From assembly GCA_932521035.1 (NCBI GenBank), contig OW051496.1, positions 1,364,001 to 1,428,000 on the forward strand: a DNA stretch of 64,000 bases. The letters are read 5' to 3'. A program made the position numbers and the translations under genes. Position 1 is the first letter of the stretch; each line of letters opens with the position of its first letter. Under the pieces are notes generated by a model. It searched no databases, was not told the origin of the DNA, and saw only the letters and a program-made list of their open reading frames with translations. Positions 22,023 through 33,713 of this stretch are shown here, piece after piece. The DNA is from Oscheius dolichura (Eukaryota > Nematoda > Chromadorea > Rhabditida > Rhabditidae).

Positions 22023-23098
22023 ATGTACACCCGTCTAGTCGAGCTATGCGCCGGTATCATTGCAACAACCCTGAATCTTACCCTGATCCCACTGATTGTT
22101 ATCAAATCTTCTCCTAAAATGGCCCGCTACAAGTACCTTCTCCTAGCGTACACCATTGTCGCCTGTTATTTTGCATTTTGTGTCAGTACGGGTCTCTATG
22201 TAAGTTGCTTTTCTGGAAATCGGCTCAGCTTTTCAGACGTGGCTTTATCCTGAAAACGGGTTCCTATTTGCGAGTACGGTAGACATCCTTCCCAGGTGGA
22301 TTCAACAGTGTCAGATTGTGATCTTTGTTGGCTGCTACATTGCAACACTAACCATCATCGACTTATGTTTTATCTTTCGACTCACTTGCCTCGACGAGTG
22401 AGAGCTCTATGTTTTCTGAAACCAACCAGTTTCAGATCCCCCTCTAGCAAGCTTCGTTATTGTGCTGTTGCCCTACTCGGAATACTGTTTTTCTCCGCTG
22501 TAACCGTGCTCTGCGGCGTCTTTGTTGCTCCCCTCCCCGAGACCGATGCCCTTTTCCACGAGGAGTTCAAGAACGCGTTGAAGATTAATCTAGAAGATGT
22601 CGGATATGTTGGCGGCCAGCTGATTGTATTTTACTCTTAAAATGCCTACGAATAACTTTTTCAGATCAACGGTGAACTAAATTTGGGGGTATTCGGTGTG
22701 GTCGGCGTTGTTGGAGTCTTTGTCACTATTTCCTGTACCATAGCAATCATCTGCTGGCTGAAGATTCGTTCAAAATTGAAACTTTACCGGCCTACGATGT
22801 CTCATACAAACTACAGTTTCCATCGAAAATGTTACATTCTCCTCACCCTACAGGTACAGTACCCTTTAAACAAAAAACGGGCCAGACTTGTATCCCTATC
22901 CTGTTCAACATGCTCCCAGAGGGAATCATTGTCTTCTCGATGTTTGTCAAAGCGCCCATTGGAAACGGCACTCACTACTGTGCGATGGTGTTGTGCTTCG
23001 CTCAGATACTGGACCCCCTGCTAACCATGCTCATCATCGTGGAGTACAAACAATTTATTCTAAAAGTCTTTCGAATGGTTGTTTCCTATATAGAATAA
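22023..23098 (+). CDS. Str-superfamily 7TM chemoreceptor (309 aa, 5 exons)
   Basis: Exons 22023-22199, 22237-22397, 22436-22625, 22665-22853 and 22886-23098 join in phase to 930 nt with no stop. The N-terminus (LCAGIIATTLNLTLIPLI) is TM1, followed by SSPKMARYKYLLLAYT, the K-x-x-x-YK-x-LL signature after TM1 in nematode str/srj/srd-type receptors. An extracellular ETDALFHEEF segment precedes TM5. TM7 reads LDPLLTMLIIVEYK. These receptors act at the plasma membrane, usually on ciliated sensory neurons, coupling odorants to G proteins. Length is slightly under the usual 330-350. A close paralogue follows 530 bp downstream in the same orientation. Confidence 0.75.
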
Positions 23099-23628
23099 GT
23101 AGAAAACATCTACTTCAGCAGAAAAAAAGGATAATTGACGCGACGCGGCGCGCCACAAGTACTATTTCTTCTGCTAATACAACGGCGCCTGTCTAATTCG
23201 GGGAAAATACTGAAGAGACCAGGAATCCAACTAGATGCCTTTTTTGATTCCAATAAAATAGTTTGCTCGTATCCTGTTGTTATTTCAACAAAAAAATGAA
23301 GCTACTGGATCGGTTCTCTAAATGGATTCAATTGTAGTCTTGTATTTATCTCGTCTGAGCTGCTCAATTAGCCACTCCAATAAACTGCCACTGACATTAT
23401 ATTTGTTCTAATAATGCAGACACGTTCTGTAGTTTGTATTTCCCCCATAGACGTGAGATAATCTTACCAATACAGAAGATCACAGCAAAGAAAGGAGGCG
23501 TTTCGGATGCCCTTTCTCCCGTTCTCGCATATGTTCCTTTGTTTTGGACTATACCTCAACTAACGTGCCTTTGCTTCTTGTTGTCCCCGTTGCCGTCACT
23601 TCCCAGTACGGTACAAGTGATTACAGGA
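23099..23628. other. Spacer between tandem chemoreceptor genes
   Basis: AATAAA at about 23253 (CCAATAAAATAG) is a likely poly(A) signal for the upstream gene, with another at about 23380 (CCAATAAACTGCC). No other gene is seen. Confidence 0.45.
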
Positions 23629-24751
23629 ATGTACGCCCGTCAGATCGAGCTGTGTTCCGGTTTAACTGGAACTATCCTGAATCTTCTCCTGATCCCATTG
23701 ATCATCACTCAATCTTCCCCTAAAATGGGTCGCTATAAGTATCTCCTCTTGGCATACACAGCCTCTGCTTGCTATTTTTCATTCTGTGTCAGTACATGTC
23801 TCTATGTGAGTTACGCGTAACATTTTCATCGTTCTTTTAGACATGGTATCTTCCCAATAACGGGTTTGTTTTTGTCAGTACGCTACATTTATTTCCACGA
23901 ACGGTTCAACATCTCCAAATTCTAACCTTCGCCGGGAGTTATGTTGTGACGCTAACCATCGTCGATTTGAGCTTTGTCTATCGCCTAAACTGTCAATAAG
24001 TACGGAAACTGTTTGGGTAAAGATAAGGCAAAACTACTATTTCAGTTCCAACTCTGGCATGACCAAGCTTCGTTACTACGCTATCCTTCACTTCGGAATA
24101 GCGAACTTCTTTGGATTAATCGCGACCATCGCTGTGTTCCTGGCTCCCCACCCCGAGACGGATGCCCTTTTCCACGACGATGTCTACAAGGGAGATTAAT
24201 CTGCAGGATCTGGGATATGTGGGCGGCTTGCTTAGAGTAATTCATACCAGAAATCTACACGAATCTGAACTTTCCAGAATAATGACGAGCTGAATATGGG
24301 TGTGCTTTCTGTGCTTTGTGTTATTAGCATCTTCATTGCCATTTCGGCTGTTATATCAATCACTTGCTGGCACAAGATCCGTTCCAAATTGAGACTCTAC
24401 AAGTCTAACCCGAACTACAATTTTCATCGCCGATGTTATATTCTGCTAACCCTACAGATGTGTGTTCCGATCCTATTCAGTATGCTCCCAATCGGGGTGA
24501 TTGTTGTCTTGATGGGTTTGAATATACCCATCGGAGATCTTCCTCAATATTGTGCAATGGTTTTCTCCTTCGTACAAGTGTTGGATCCTCTGTTCACGAT
24601 CCTCTTCATCGCGGAGTACAAACGATTTGGCATCAAGGTGTTCCGAATGGTTCGTTATTATTTCAACTGTAGTAAAAGACATGTTTCAGCTGTGCCGAAA
24701 CCAGAAGTCAAGTCCTTCATGACTCAATGTTGTTTTTGTTGGTATCTATAG
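23629..24751 (+). pseudogene. Str-superfamily 7TM chemoreceptor, second copy, probably broken
   Basis: Exon 1 (23629-23805, 177 nt, same size as in the upstream gene) and the exons ending at 24751 are highly similar to the neighbour: SSPKMGRYKYLLLAYT, ETDALFHDD, LDPLFTILFIAEYK. Two lesions are visible. A TAA (23997-23999) falls in frame right before the donor of exon 2. A 5-nt deletion relative to the paralogue after ALFHDDVYKG (about 24193) shifts the frame and ends it at TAA. The distal exon from about 24280 is open to 24751 and includes TM6, TM7 and a C-tail. Unless these are assembly errors, the gene is dead. Confidence 0.65.
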
Positions 24752-26775
24752 AAAACGGTCAAAACATACTTTTATTATTATGGAATATGAGCACTTATCA
24801 CCTAAAATGTTACGACTCTGTCACCGGTGTCTGTTGTTCACGATCTGTGCCTAGGCTACAAGCCATTCAGTGCAACGACGAATATAATTCTGTCCTCTAT
24901 CCAGAGCAAACAATGCCTTGACGTCTTCGGGAGACAAATTAAGACCCGTTACCTGAAATTGGACACTATTCATTCTCCAATATTAAGACGGATAACTTTT
25001 CACCCCTAGCTTTTCTTACTGGATTAGGCGCGGATAACTTTTCGCCTTTCAGTTTAATTGCTGCTTTTGCTATCTTTATCGCGTACCCCCACACCCCTCC
25101 CAAGTAAAGGCTCCGAAGGAGGCATGTCGACGAGGAGCCTTTACTTGACCCCCGACCTCTCGAATGATAATACCGGCCTCACTACACCACGAAAATCGGA
25201 CGGACGGCGCACGGCGGACATTTTGCAAAACTTGTTGTGCTCGTCCTGGTTTTATTTTATGGAATACATCCCTGAAAATTTGAGGATAGGGGTAATCGAC
25301 CATCCCCGAAATAATGGTGAAAAAAGATTTTGACGAAACATCAACTGAAAAGCTGTGCGCATCAAAGTTACCTTCCGAAACCCAAATCAAAGTCAAACCA
25401 CGCGTCGCGCTTCGCGCGCGATAAGACGAATCCAATTTGTGAAAAAAAATGTTATATTGACCCTTTAAAGTCAACTTTTCTAGGAGTCGTTGCTGACGTT
25501 TCATCTTTTCTCTTCCAAAACTCCTTTTCCGGGTTCAATTTTGGAAAAGAGAGCGCGGCCAAGTTTCCCTTCCCTTGCTCATTGATTTCCCCCATGGCGG
25601 CGAGAAAATAGCATGTTCACGGCGGCTGAGAGAACGGGGGACGGGGAGAAGGGACTGGGGCCGGCTTCCCGTTACAAGCCACTGCCCTATGAAGCTACCA
25701 CCCAAAAATTCCAGAAAAATAGTCATTCTAGAGCTATTTTTCAGCTGAATCGAATAGCCAAAAACAAAAGACATGCACCGCACGATTATGGAGTTATAAA
25801 TACTTTTACTTTTATCGGGAGATTGAAATATTAAGAAGGTAGACAGTTTTTAATTCAAAAATAAGGGTTTCCCAGGGTAAAAGAGGGTCTCCTCCACCCC
25901 GTGAGCTAAAAATTATATGGGGAAAAACTGTCCTATTTCATAAATTTGAATCTAAAATTTGTGATCTTTCGATCTTTTTTGGCCCTGGTTTTAGAGAAGT
26001 TACAAGTGTTTTCTCAGCCGGTATCCGGTCAATTTGGGAGTTTTTGGTCTCAAAATCCTCGGGATGAATTATTCTATCCGGTAGGCTAGGTGTCATAAAT
26101 TTAAAACGCGCCACAAGGACAGTGCAGCTTATTTCGTTTTCCTAGCGTTGGGCGCCGACGTCAGCAGGAAACTACGGTAACCAAGCAGGGAAGAAAGACG
26201 CCGCATTGAAACGGGGAAAAGCGGGGCTGGATGGGGAATGGCAAAGGTGTAGAAATCTAGAGAAGGAAGCTTTTTGTTCTTTTGATTGAATATTATTGAA
26301 ATGTTGCTTCTACTACTGTAACGCCCCAGCAATGGAAGATATGAAGATTTGGCAGGTTGTTGGCTGGTATTAAATGCGCTGCCGAAGGTTTATCAGTGCA
26401 GATGGACAGCCTACCGTATACCGGGCCATTCCAGGCCGGGCCACAGTTTATTTCCAACAACAAGAGAAGAAATTTGGCCAGCTTGGTAAAATCCCATCTT
26501 ATTATTTTATTTTTTTCAACGAGACTATTAATTTTGGTCATTTTATGACATCTGTTCCCGCTTGAAAACTTTCTCTTATAGAATTTTTCAAAGATAAGGG
26601 TTGATGAAGTCTATTTCCAACAGAAGGATGGAGAATTTCGCTCCTGATTTTTGGAGAACCTTGAAAATTAGGGAAATTTGACCCCAAAATGGCAATTGGT
26701 CCCGACGCGCCCTACTTTTCCATTGGAAATTGCCCATTTTTCAATTTTACTGGATTAAAAGTCACCACTAACCTC
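24752..26775. other. Intergenic with repeat fragments
   Basis: Bases 25025-25090 (GGATAACTTTTC... to TATCTTTATCGCGTACC) occur inverted at 53060-53110. Bases 25325-25425 resemble 35650-35765. A stretch at 26370-26480 has exon-like composition on both strands but no convincing frame. I see no supported gene. Confidence 0.4.
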
Positions 26776-26865
26776 CCAGCGCTTCCTCGAAGAGATCTCT
26801 CATTCTGTTGAGGACACACGCGGCTCTAACTCGGATGGCGGCGTCGTGCTCCCACATGTCTTCAA
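26776..26865 (-). pseudogene. Orphan exon interrupted by hAT-like element
   Basis: On the minus strand the reading EDMWEHDAAIRVRAACVLN...RMRDLFEEALG ends at a GCTGGGAG/GTTAGT donor. Its upstream side is cut at 26865/26866 by the CAGGGCTGTGCGGGAA terminus of a hAT-family element. The helical, charged sequence looks like a real protein, but the family is not recognised and no partner exon was found. Confidence 0.35.
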
Positions 26866-27539
26866 CAGGGCTGTGCGGGAATCCCGTTCCCATCCCGAAA
26901 TTTCCCGATTTCGGGAACGGGATTTCCCGTTCCCGTCCCGTGCTGGAATTTGGTTCCTGTTCCCGTTCCCGAATTTCGGGAACGGATAGCCAAAAACGGG
27001 ACGGGAACGGGTAAAAATCATGAAGAAAAAATTCGAAGAAAAACGAGAAAATCGGTGTTGTTCGCGCGCTGTTTCTGGTCTCGCGCGGATATATGTCTGC
27101 CGCGAAAGTTTTTCTTTGAGCATTTCTTGGGCTGCAAATGTAGCCTTTTTTATTGTTGTTTCTCTTCACAGTTGTTTCTTGTTGTTTCATTTATAATGTG
27201 TATAATAACTATTATTCAGCATGGTCTCAACATCGTCGAAATATTTCAAGTACTTTGTAGCCGATGAAGACGACGCTTCTAAAATCATTTGTCAATTGTG
27301 TCCTTCAAAAACAGCTCTCAAAAAAGATGCAACCAATGCAACATCAGGCCTTCGTAACCACTTGCAAAACGTTCATAAACATGAATATCAAGAGGTAATC
27401 TTTTTGAAATCAAATTTCTTATAAATCCTAGATGGTAAAAGCTGATGAAGAAAAAGCAATGAAGCAAAAATCAAAACAAGATACTTCTAGAGCTCTGCTC
27501 ACTGAACCCCCACTTAAACAGGTTAGTAAAGGATTGTTT
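26866..27539 (+). mobile_element. hAT-family element, left part, with BED finger
   Basis: It starts with CAGGGCTGTGCGGGAATCCC, followed by alternating GGGAACGGGA blocks, and carries a BED zinc finger reading frame. An inverted relative of the terminal 250 bp is at 32250-32495. The right side ends where a TTAA MITE has inserted, and no right terminus was found. Confidence 0.7.
27221..27521 (+). pseudogene. BED zinc finger N-terminus of a hAT transposase
   Basis: Exon 27221-27394 encodes MVSTSSKYFKYFVADED, then ICQLCPSKTALKK and a downstream HLQNVHKHEY: the C-x2-C...H-x4-H ligands of a BED finger. Exon 27432-27521 continues in phase. The ATG is two bases behind an ATTCAG acceptor. The frame is cut by the TTAA MITE at 27540, so the catalytic domain is missing. 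This is the part absent from the hAT element at 11975-13420, although the terminal repeats of the two differ. Confidence 0.75.
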
Positions 27540-28032
27540 TTAAAGGAACTGTCAGGGACCTAAAACAACTTGGGCTTAAAAAATTCGCCGTTTTCTCCTG
27601 ATCACGATGGTATATATGTTTTTGCATATGGACGCCTGTATCACGAGAAAAATACACATTTATGATCAAAATCCGGTCGAAACAAGAGACCTTTATGGGG
27701 TCCCGCAACGATCATGATCACAGAAATGGAACGCATTTATGACTTTGGGATAGAAATGCAATTTTCTCGTGATTCCGACGTCCATATGGAAAAATAAACA
27801 TATCACCATGATTAGGAGAAAACGGCGAATTTTTTTAGCCTATATCGAGTTAGGTTGCTAGCTTTTTGAGAGAGAAAAGGCGGAAAACGCTACATGATTC
27901 GTAAAATACTCACAAATGACCCCGAAATGAAAAGTTGGATAGAGAATAGGCCCCATCTGGATTCAGTCGCTTGGAACTCGATTGCTCAGGGTCAAGTGAT
28001 CACTTCCACTTGGTCCCTGACAGTTCCTTTAA
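27540..28032. repeat. TTAA-flanked MITE (AGGAACTGTCAGGG ends)
   Basis: Element 27544-28028 is bounded by TTAA at 27540-27543 and 28029-28032, with AGGAACTGTCAGGGACC termini in inverted orientation. The interior also forms a long inverted repeat (GTTTTCTCCTGATCACGATG against CATCACCATGATTAGGAGAAAAC-like sequence). Confidence 0.85.
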
Positions 28033-28038
28033 GGAAAA

Positions 28039-28230
28039 ATGGATCCTCCAACAGAAGAAGATCAATCTATTTTGGAGCAAATAAATGAAGAAAATAGTAA
28101 GACGCCACTAATCCAATTACCACCGGAAATGTTTGATAAAATTATCGAAAATGTGAGTTTTTCCTTTGCAAAACTCCAGATGGATGAACACAAAATACTT
28201 CACAGAGACGCCAGAAAAACTGGAATCTAT
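28039..28230 (+). pseudogene. Chimeric fragment: F-box-like start joined to kinase catalytic-loop piece
   Basis: ATG at 28039 opens MDPPTEEDQSILEQ... with LIQLPPEMFDKIIEN, which resembles the start of an F-box (weak). After a possible 33-nt intron, MDEHKILHRDARKTG follows, nearly identical to EHKILHRDVKPK of kinase-Kelch copy 1. GC-rich sequence then takes over. It is probably a scrambled remnant. Confidence 0.35.
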
Positions 28231-28544
28231 AAGCTCACAAGCCGTAACGGGCGCCTTCGGCGCCCTCGGCTTGACCGTGCTTGGCTCCCCCTCCCCCAAC
28301 GCCGTATTCCCCCTCCCGAGCTGCCCTCCTGCCCAGCGAGACGATGTTGCACCGGCCTCTAGTCATTTTCTTGACGGTCGAATAACTGTTGACCGTCGGA
28401 TAAGATCAGACAGTCGAAACGTTCCGCTTCTCTCCCGTTTGACCTGTCAATCTACACAGACGACAGGTCATACGGACAGAGGTCTCCCTATTATTAGGGT
28501 ACTGAATGGAGAGATTTCGGTATTATGATGCTCTAACCGCTTTT

Positions 28545-28705
28545 TAGCATCGTATTCCTTCCAAATTATACCCTGTCCACCTTGAGCCAAGAGCGTTAAA
28601 TGTTGAAAATCATTCAGCAGGTAAGACTTCAGGTCTAAAAGTGGAGTGAAAAAAACAGATTAAAGAAACACTACCATCAGAAGTTTTCGAATGTGAACTT
28701 CCCAT
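28545..28705 (-). pseudogene. Kinase 5' remnant, head-to-head with copy 3
   Basis: Exon 1 (28705-28675) encodes MGSSHSKTSD, another M-G-x-x-x-S start. Exon 2 (28634 to about 28546) gives SYLLNDFQHLTLLAQGGQGIIWKEYDAKK, the glycine-loop exon, ending at a CG/GTTAGA donor as in the paralogues. No later kinase exon is found to the left, so only the first two exons survive. It lies 403 bp from the start of copy 3, in opposite orientation. Confidence 0.6.
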
Positions 28706-29107
28706 ATGACGGTCCAGTTTATGGGGAATTTTCTGTTAGCCATGGTCCAATTTATGGGGGATTTTCTATTAGCCAGGCCAGTTTATGGGTGAGCATTGCA
28801 AATCCTTGGGAGACAACCTGGTTTCTAGCTCGATAGCCAAAAAGGATGTCTTTCATCTTTCCGTTGGAAATACTCCTCTTCTTTTCTGCTGTCCCATTCA
28901 ACATTTCAGTCGTTGTTACACAGCTGATCGATGTGTTTACTCGCGGACGATGGCCATTCTCCCGTCGAATTTCTCACCCTTTTCATGGTGAGAAATTCCT
29001 CTAGTTTCTTCCTTTAAACCTTTTCCCATTCTTCGACTCGTTCTTGTTGTTTCTCCCTTTTAGTTTCTCGTAATACCGGCGTTGCTGGTTATTAGCGGCT
29101 ATCCCTA

Positions 29108-31719
29108 ATGGGAAGCGTCCTTTCTTCGGTGAAATATACTTCAGACGGTAACATCTTTTCCTTTTTTCTTTTACAATACTTTTAGGTGTGCCGTACCATG
29201 TTTTGAACGATTTTAAAGATTTGAAATGGCTGGATGCTGGAGGCTTCGGTACAGTTTGGAAGGGATACGACACAGTTGGATTGACTTGGAAGAGAAGGTG
29301 ACCTCTTTTTATTTTTCATACTTCTCTTATTCAGAGCTGTGGCTGTGAAAACCTTTTCGCCGGATCATTATACAGCAAGAGAAATTGAAATATTGAAAAC
29401 GGTACGGATTTCTTCGATGTTTCATTATAATCGCTGTTTTTTGTAATTTTTCCAATTTTCAGCACTCCCACCCAAATATTGTTGAATTATTTGGTGTCAT
29501 TTGGGATGGAAAATTGTCCGGAGGCAAAGATCTTGGTGAAAAGCCGCTGTATACGGGATATGTGATGGAATACATGGAGCTTGGCAGCCTTCATAACGGT
29601 TTTTAGATTTTAAGCATAAACACTGTGTTTAGAAATCCACGACCCCTCTAAAGAATATGATATGTGGTTAATTCTCTTATGGATCAAACAAATCGGCTCC
29701 GGACTGGAGTATCTACATGGAAATGAAATAATTCACAGGGATATCAAGCCTAAAAAGTAGGAATTTCCTCTGTGCATTTAAATTTTGTTCAGTATTCTTC
29801 TAGCCAGAAGGGATCACTTGAAATTAGCCGATTTTGGACTAGCTAGAAACGTTTCTTACATGAATACGTACACATCAGGGTAAATATCTTCTTCTCGAGA
29901 GCTTCATTTTTACAGCCGGATGGGCACCGATCCCTACATGGCCCCAGAAGTAGTAACTTCGAAGGACTACGGCCCGCCGGCAGATGTTTATTCATTTGGA
30001 ATCACAATATGGGAAATTATATACCGGAAGTCAGGTGATTTTATTTGATCAGAGTACAATATAAAAGTAGGTACCCTTCGGAACATCTACAAGTTGGAAA
30101 TGATTGTATAGAACTGCCTATAGATCTTGAGAAAATGGACGAGGTTTGGTGGAATTTTGTGAAAAGGTTGGTGTAGAAATATGAAGTTTGGGGCTGAAAA
30201 GGCCTACAAAAATAACCTTATTTCGTTTTCTTTGTTTGTTGGACAATTCTATAAAAATATTTTTAAAGGAACAGTCAGGGAGTTTTTCTGCTACCGTATA
30301 CAGAAAAAGCGATTTTTTCATATTTCACTGTTTTCATTATATTTACCTTTGGTGTACATATAGGGATCGTTTAAAATGTGGAAAAAATGAAAAGAAACGA
30401 TAAAAATAGCGATACATCATCAAAATGCTGACGAATGCTGATCAAATTTTGAAAAAACGTTCTTCCCGGGCACCGGCGTGCTGACGTCCGTAACTTGGGA
30501 TGCTGACGTTGGTCGATATTCGAGCACTTTGAACGCATTTTTCTCGATATTTTGACATTTTTATGATTTATAAAATAGTGCATCGTGATCAGCGAAAAAT
30601 TCTCTATTTTCTGAGACCTGGTCCAAAAACTCCCTGACTGTTCCTTTAAGATGCTGGCAAAGAGAGATATCTGCTAGGCCGTCGATCAAACAAATCATTG
30701 CCTTTGCAGCAAAATTCGTTCAAACGGTAGGTGAAAATTTGAGAGTTAGGAAAGAAGATGGGCTCCGCTTTTTTAGATTTTGGTCGTGGGACTAGATAGT
30801 GATAATAATGAGAGGATGACAATATGGAATCGGGGGACGTCCACCTGGACTGTTTCACAAATGGAACTTCCTCGCCCACCTGTTGGTGTTGTTTATCTCG
30901 ATGATGAACTCTATCTAATCGACACTTACAACCCATTCTTCAAGTTGGACAAAAATATGGAATGGAAACGACTGGCTGATAAGAATGAGGGACGAGGATA
31001 TATTAAGAATACCTATTTGGAATGGAATGGATACATTTGGGTGTTTGGAGGATGGAATTGGGACAGAGAAGAAATACTAAAAAGTGTGGAACGATATGAT
31101 CCGAAGGAGGATAAATGGACACGGATGCCGTAAGTTATCTTTATGAAATAGGAACTTCCAGCTTTTGCTTATCTTTCGGCTAATAAGTGATTTTAGAGAC
31201 ATGAAATATGGCAGATATAGTGCAGCTGCAGCCGTCTGTAACGGAAAAATATATATTTGTGGAGGAAGAGCATATGATGATGTCTATTTGAAAAGTGTGG
31301 AATGTTTCGACCCTGAGAGTGGAGTGTGGACTGAACTGACGGATATGCCAACACCTCGATATGACCATTCCCTCGTTTGTTATAGAAATAAGCTGGTTGT
31401 AATAGGAGGTTATGATGGAGAAGTAAAGACTACCACAGTTCTGGAATTGGATCCACTGGAGAAAAATGGACAGTGGAAAGAGTTGTCGCCCTTACTCTAC
31501 ACTAGTTTTGTTTCTGTTGCAGCAGTTCTTGGTCGAGAAATCATTACAATTGGCTGGTGTAATACTAATGATAGTCCCGATGTGGAAATATTTAACGGAA
31601 TCAATTGGCGTGTTGGTCCCTCTTTGCCTCTGCGTAATTATAACCTATCGTCTGCTGTTCTCGTACCTCAAGAGTTCGCGGATCGTCTTTCTTCTTATCC
31701 AAACGATTTAAAACAATAA
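29108..31719 (+). CDS. Kinase-Kelch fusion protein, copy 3 (575 aa, 11 exons)
   Basis: Exons 29108-29147, 29186-29297, 29335-29401, 29463-29598, 29633-29756, 29793-29879, 29916-30029, 30071-30166, 30651-30726, 30777-31129 and 31197-31719 sum to 1728 nt and stay open. The protein starts MGSVLSSVKYTSDG. Kinase landmarks: DAGGFGTV, VAVKTF, AREIEIL, HRDIKPKN, ADFGLARN, MAPEVV, ADVYSFGITIWE, C-W-...-ARPSIKQI. Six Kelch blades follow, including VFGGW, ICGGR and VIGGYDGE. Catalytic residues are complete. No BTB or BACK domain is present; the kinase takes the place BTB has in many Kelch proteins. Intron 8 holds the same MITE as copy 1, so copies 1 and 3 share that ancestor, while copy 2 does not. Confidence 0.8.
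30263..30649. repeat. TTAA-flanked MITE in intron 8 of copy 3
   Basis: Element 30267-30645, nearly identical to 6087-6464 and at the same intron position, with TTAA at 30263-30266 and 30646-30649. It was inherited by duplication of the gene rather than inserted twice. Confidence 0.85.
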
Positions 31720-31793
31720 ATAATTCGAGGGATCCTATCGAAATTGACAGTATATTTTTTGAGAGAGTATAAAAAAAAGAAAGAGGGGGACGT

Positions 31794-32495
31794 GACGGGA
31801 CGGGAACGGCTTCCCCCAAAAAATCTCGGGACGGGAACCGGACGGGAACGAAGTCCGTTCCCGAAGTCAGGGACGGGAACGGGAAATTTCCCGGGGTATT
31901 TCCCGAATTCGGGACGGGAACGGGAACGGATTTTTCTGTGGAGGCACAAAACTTTTCGTTTTTTAAAGGAACAGTCTCGCACTTGGTCCAGCGTGGTGCG
32001 GGGATCGCGCGCGCAGTTTGAATTCGGCGTTTTGATCGAGTTTTTTTACATTATTTTCATTTTTCTTTTGAAAAATATCATTGCAACACTTCAAAAGCAT
32101 CATATAAGTGTTTGGGAATGACCAGCATGAAGAAATAATAACAGAAGAATCGTGAAACGAACAGAATCATTCCAATTCATAATTAATACAAATTCTTCGG
32201 TGACAGCCATCCTAATGGCTTTAGAACTATTGTTTTTGCTTCCGCTATATCTTATGGGTCGAACGGTATAGAAAATCCAGCGAAAATAGGCTGAAATGAT
32301 ATAAAAATAGAAAAAAACGTCAAAAAACTTTCGCGGCAGACATATTTCCGCGCGAGACCAGAAACAGCGCGCGAACAACACCGATTTTCTCGTTTTTCTT
32401 CGAATTTTTTCTTCATGATTTTTACCCGTTCCCGTCCCGTTTTTTTTTGGCTATCCGTTCCCGATATTCGGGAACGGGATTCCCGCACAGCCCTG
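31794..32495 (-). mobile_element. hAT-family element remnant (CAGGGCTG end)
   Basis: The right end at 32495 reads ...ATTCCCGCACAGCCCTG, the inverse of the terminus at 26866, with 250 bp of similarity inward. The left side is a GGGACGGGAACGG-rich block that interrupts the duplicated 3' flank of copy 3 at GGGGGACGT (31793). A single MITE end (TTAAAGGAACAGTC) lies at about 31966. No transposase frame is left. Confidence 0.65.
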
Positions 32496-32627
32496 TTCCA
32501 CACCCTTCTGCTCTGAAAATTCCGCCATCACCCGCGAGTCCAGTATTCTCCTCACCAACGTAATTGTGAGTGTTACAGCCGAAACAAATGATGTCAATCA
32601 CCCCCAAAAATTGCAAAAAGGATGTTC

Positions 32628-32708
32628 TTCCATGAAAGAATCGAACCCAAGTTGAGAAAAACACAGAAGTTTTGTGGGTGAGTGCACTATCCACTCAGCC
32701 ACCGCTTC
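32628..32708 (-). repeat. tRNA-like sequence (Ser/Leu-like)
   Basis: Minus strand: GTGGCTGAGTGGATAGTGC (D arm), a stretch that could be an anticodon arm plus variable arm, and TTGGGTTCGATTCTTTC (T arm). The ends pair weakly. It is counted as a tRNA-derived repeat. Confidence 0.4.
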
Positions 32709-32739
32709 ACATTTTTAGAAGGAGAATGGAAAATAGAGT

Positions 32740-33560
32740 CCAAAATTCTTTTCCAACGTAATCTTATTTTGCATTTTCCTCCACAACGGGGGCATTAGAG
32801 CAAAATCCCGAAAATATATCTTGATCGTCATAAAATTCTCTACAAGATGGCATCAAAAGAGTTTGAAAAAGTGATGCCGAGCAAGTATCCTTCCCTTGTA
32901 AGGAAAAGACTTACCATAATCTGGGTTTCAAAGGGAGCGGACAAACCGAATGTCACAACGCTCCGTGCGTATCAGTAATCATATTAGTACAACAGTCTAC
33001 CTCGTAATGGTAAAAAGCTTCATAGAATTCGTTTGTTGGAAAAAGAGAAATCTCAACAAAAAGTGTTATTTGCGTTTACAAGGAGGGTACAAAAAAGGGA
33101 ACAATATTGGGAAATGGAGAGGAATCTACAAAAGGGGAACAATACCACAAATAACGGCTGTTTTCCTCCTTTCTTCGAGCACCTTCCGTATTATCCAGCC
33201 CCACTGTCCTTGCCGTGACTTTTCGTTAGTAGCTCTGGGGCTAAACGCTATCTTTGCTTTCTTACCTTTTATTCATTCGGAGGTGTTTTTGACTTTTTCT
33301 TTTTCTTTTCGGGCTGCCTTTTGCCCTTTAAAAAGTCACGACTAAAACAGTGAGGCTGGATAACACGGAAGGTGCTCGAAGAAGTGCGTCGAAAACAGCC
33401 GTTATTTGTGGTATTGTTCTCCTTTTGTAGCATCCTTCCAACTCCCCTCCCCTCCTTGTAAACGCAAATAACACTTTTTGTTGAGATTTCTCCTTTTCGA
33501 ACAAACGAATTGTTCACTTTTTGTTGACATTCGTCTAGAATGTCCATAATTTTGCCGCTA
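32740..33560. repeat. Repeats: AAGTGATGCCGAGCAAG element and fold-back arms
   Basis: Bases 32745-32915 match 59180-59385 (GTGATGCCGAGCAAG, CTACAAGATGGCATCAAA). Bases 33026-33260 and 33410-33560 are inverted relatives of each other and of 8280-8540. No gene is supported. Confidence 0.6.
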
Positions 33561-33713
33561 TACAAAAAGAGATACCTTACCCTAAAGAAAAAAAGCGAAA
33601 CCGGCCAGAAACAACTTTTTTCTAATTTTAAATTGCATCTAATTATTTTTTTCACGATGTTGTACACCCGGAACTACTCTGGATGATGTACCTTCAAAGC
33701 AAAAGAGCTTTTG

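Noticed and set aside
26370..26545. Exon on either strand near 26.4 kb
   Set aside because: Readings on both strands look protein-like, but neither has a partner exon or a known motif.
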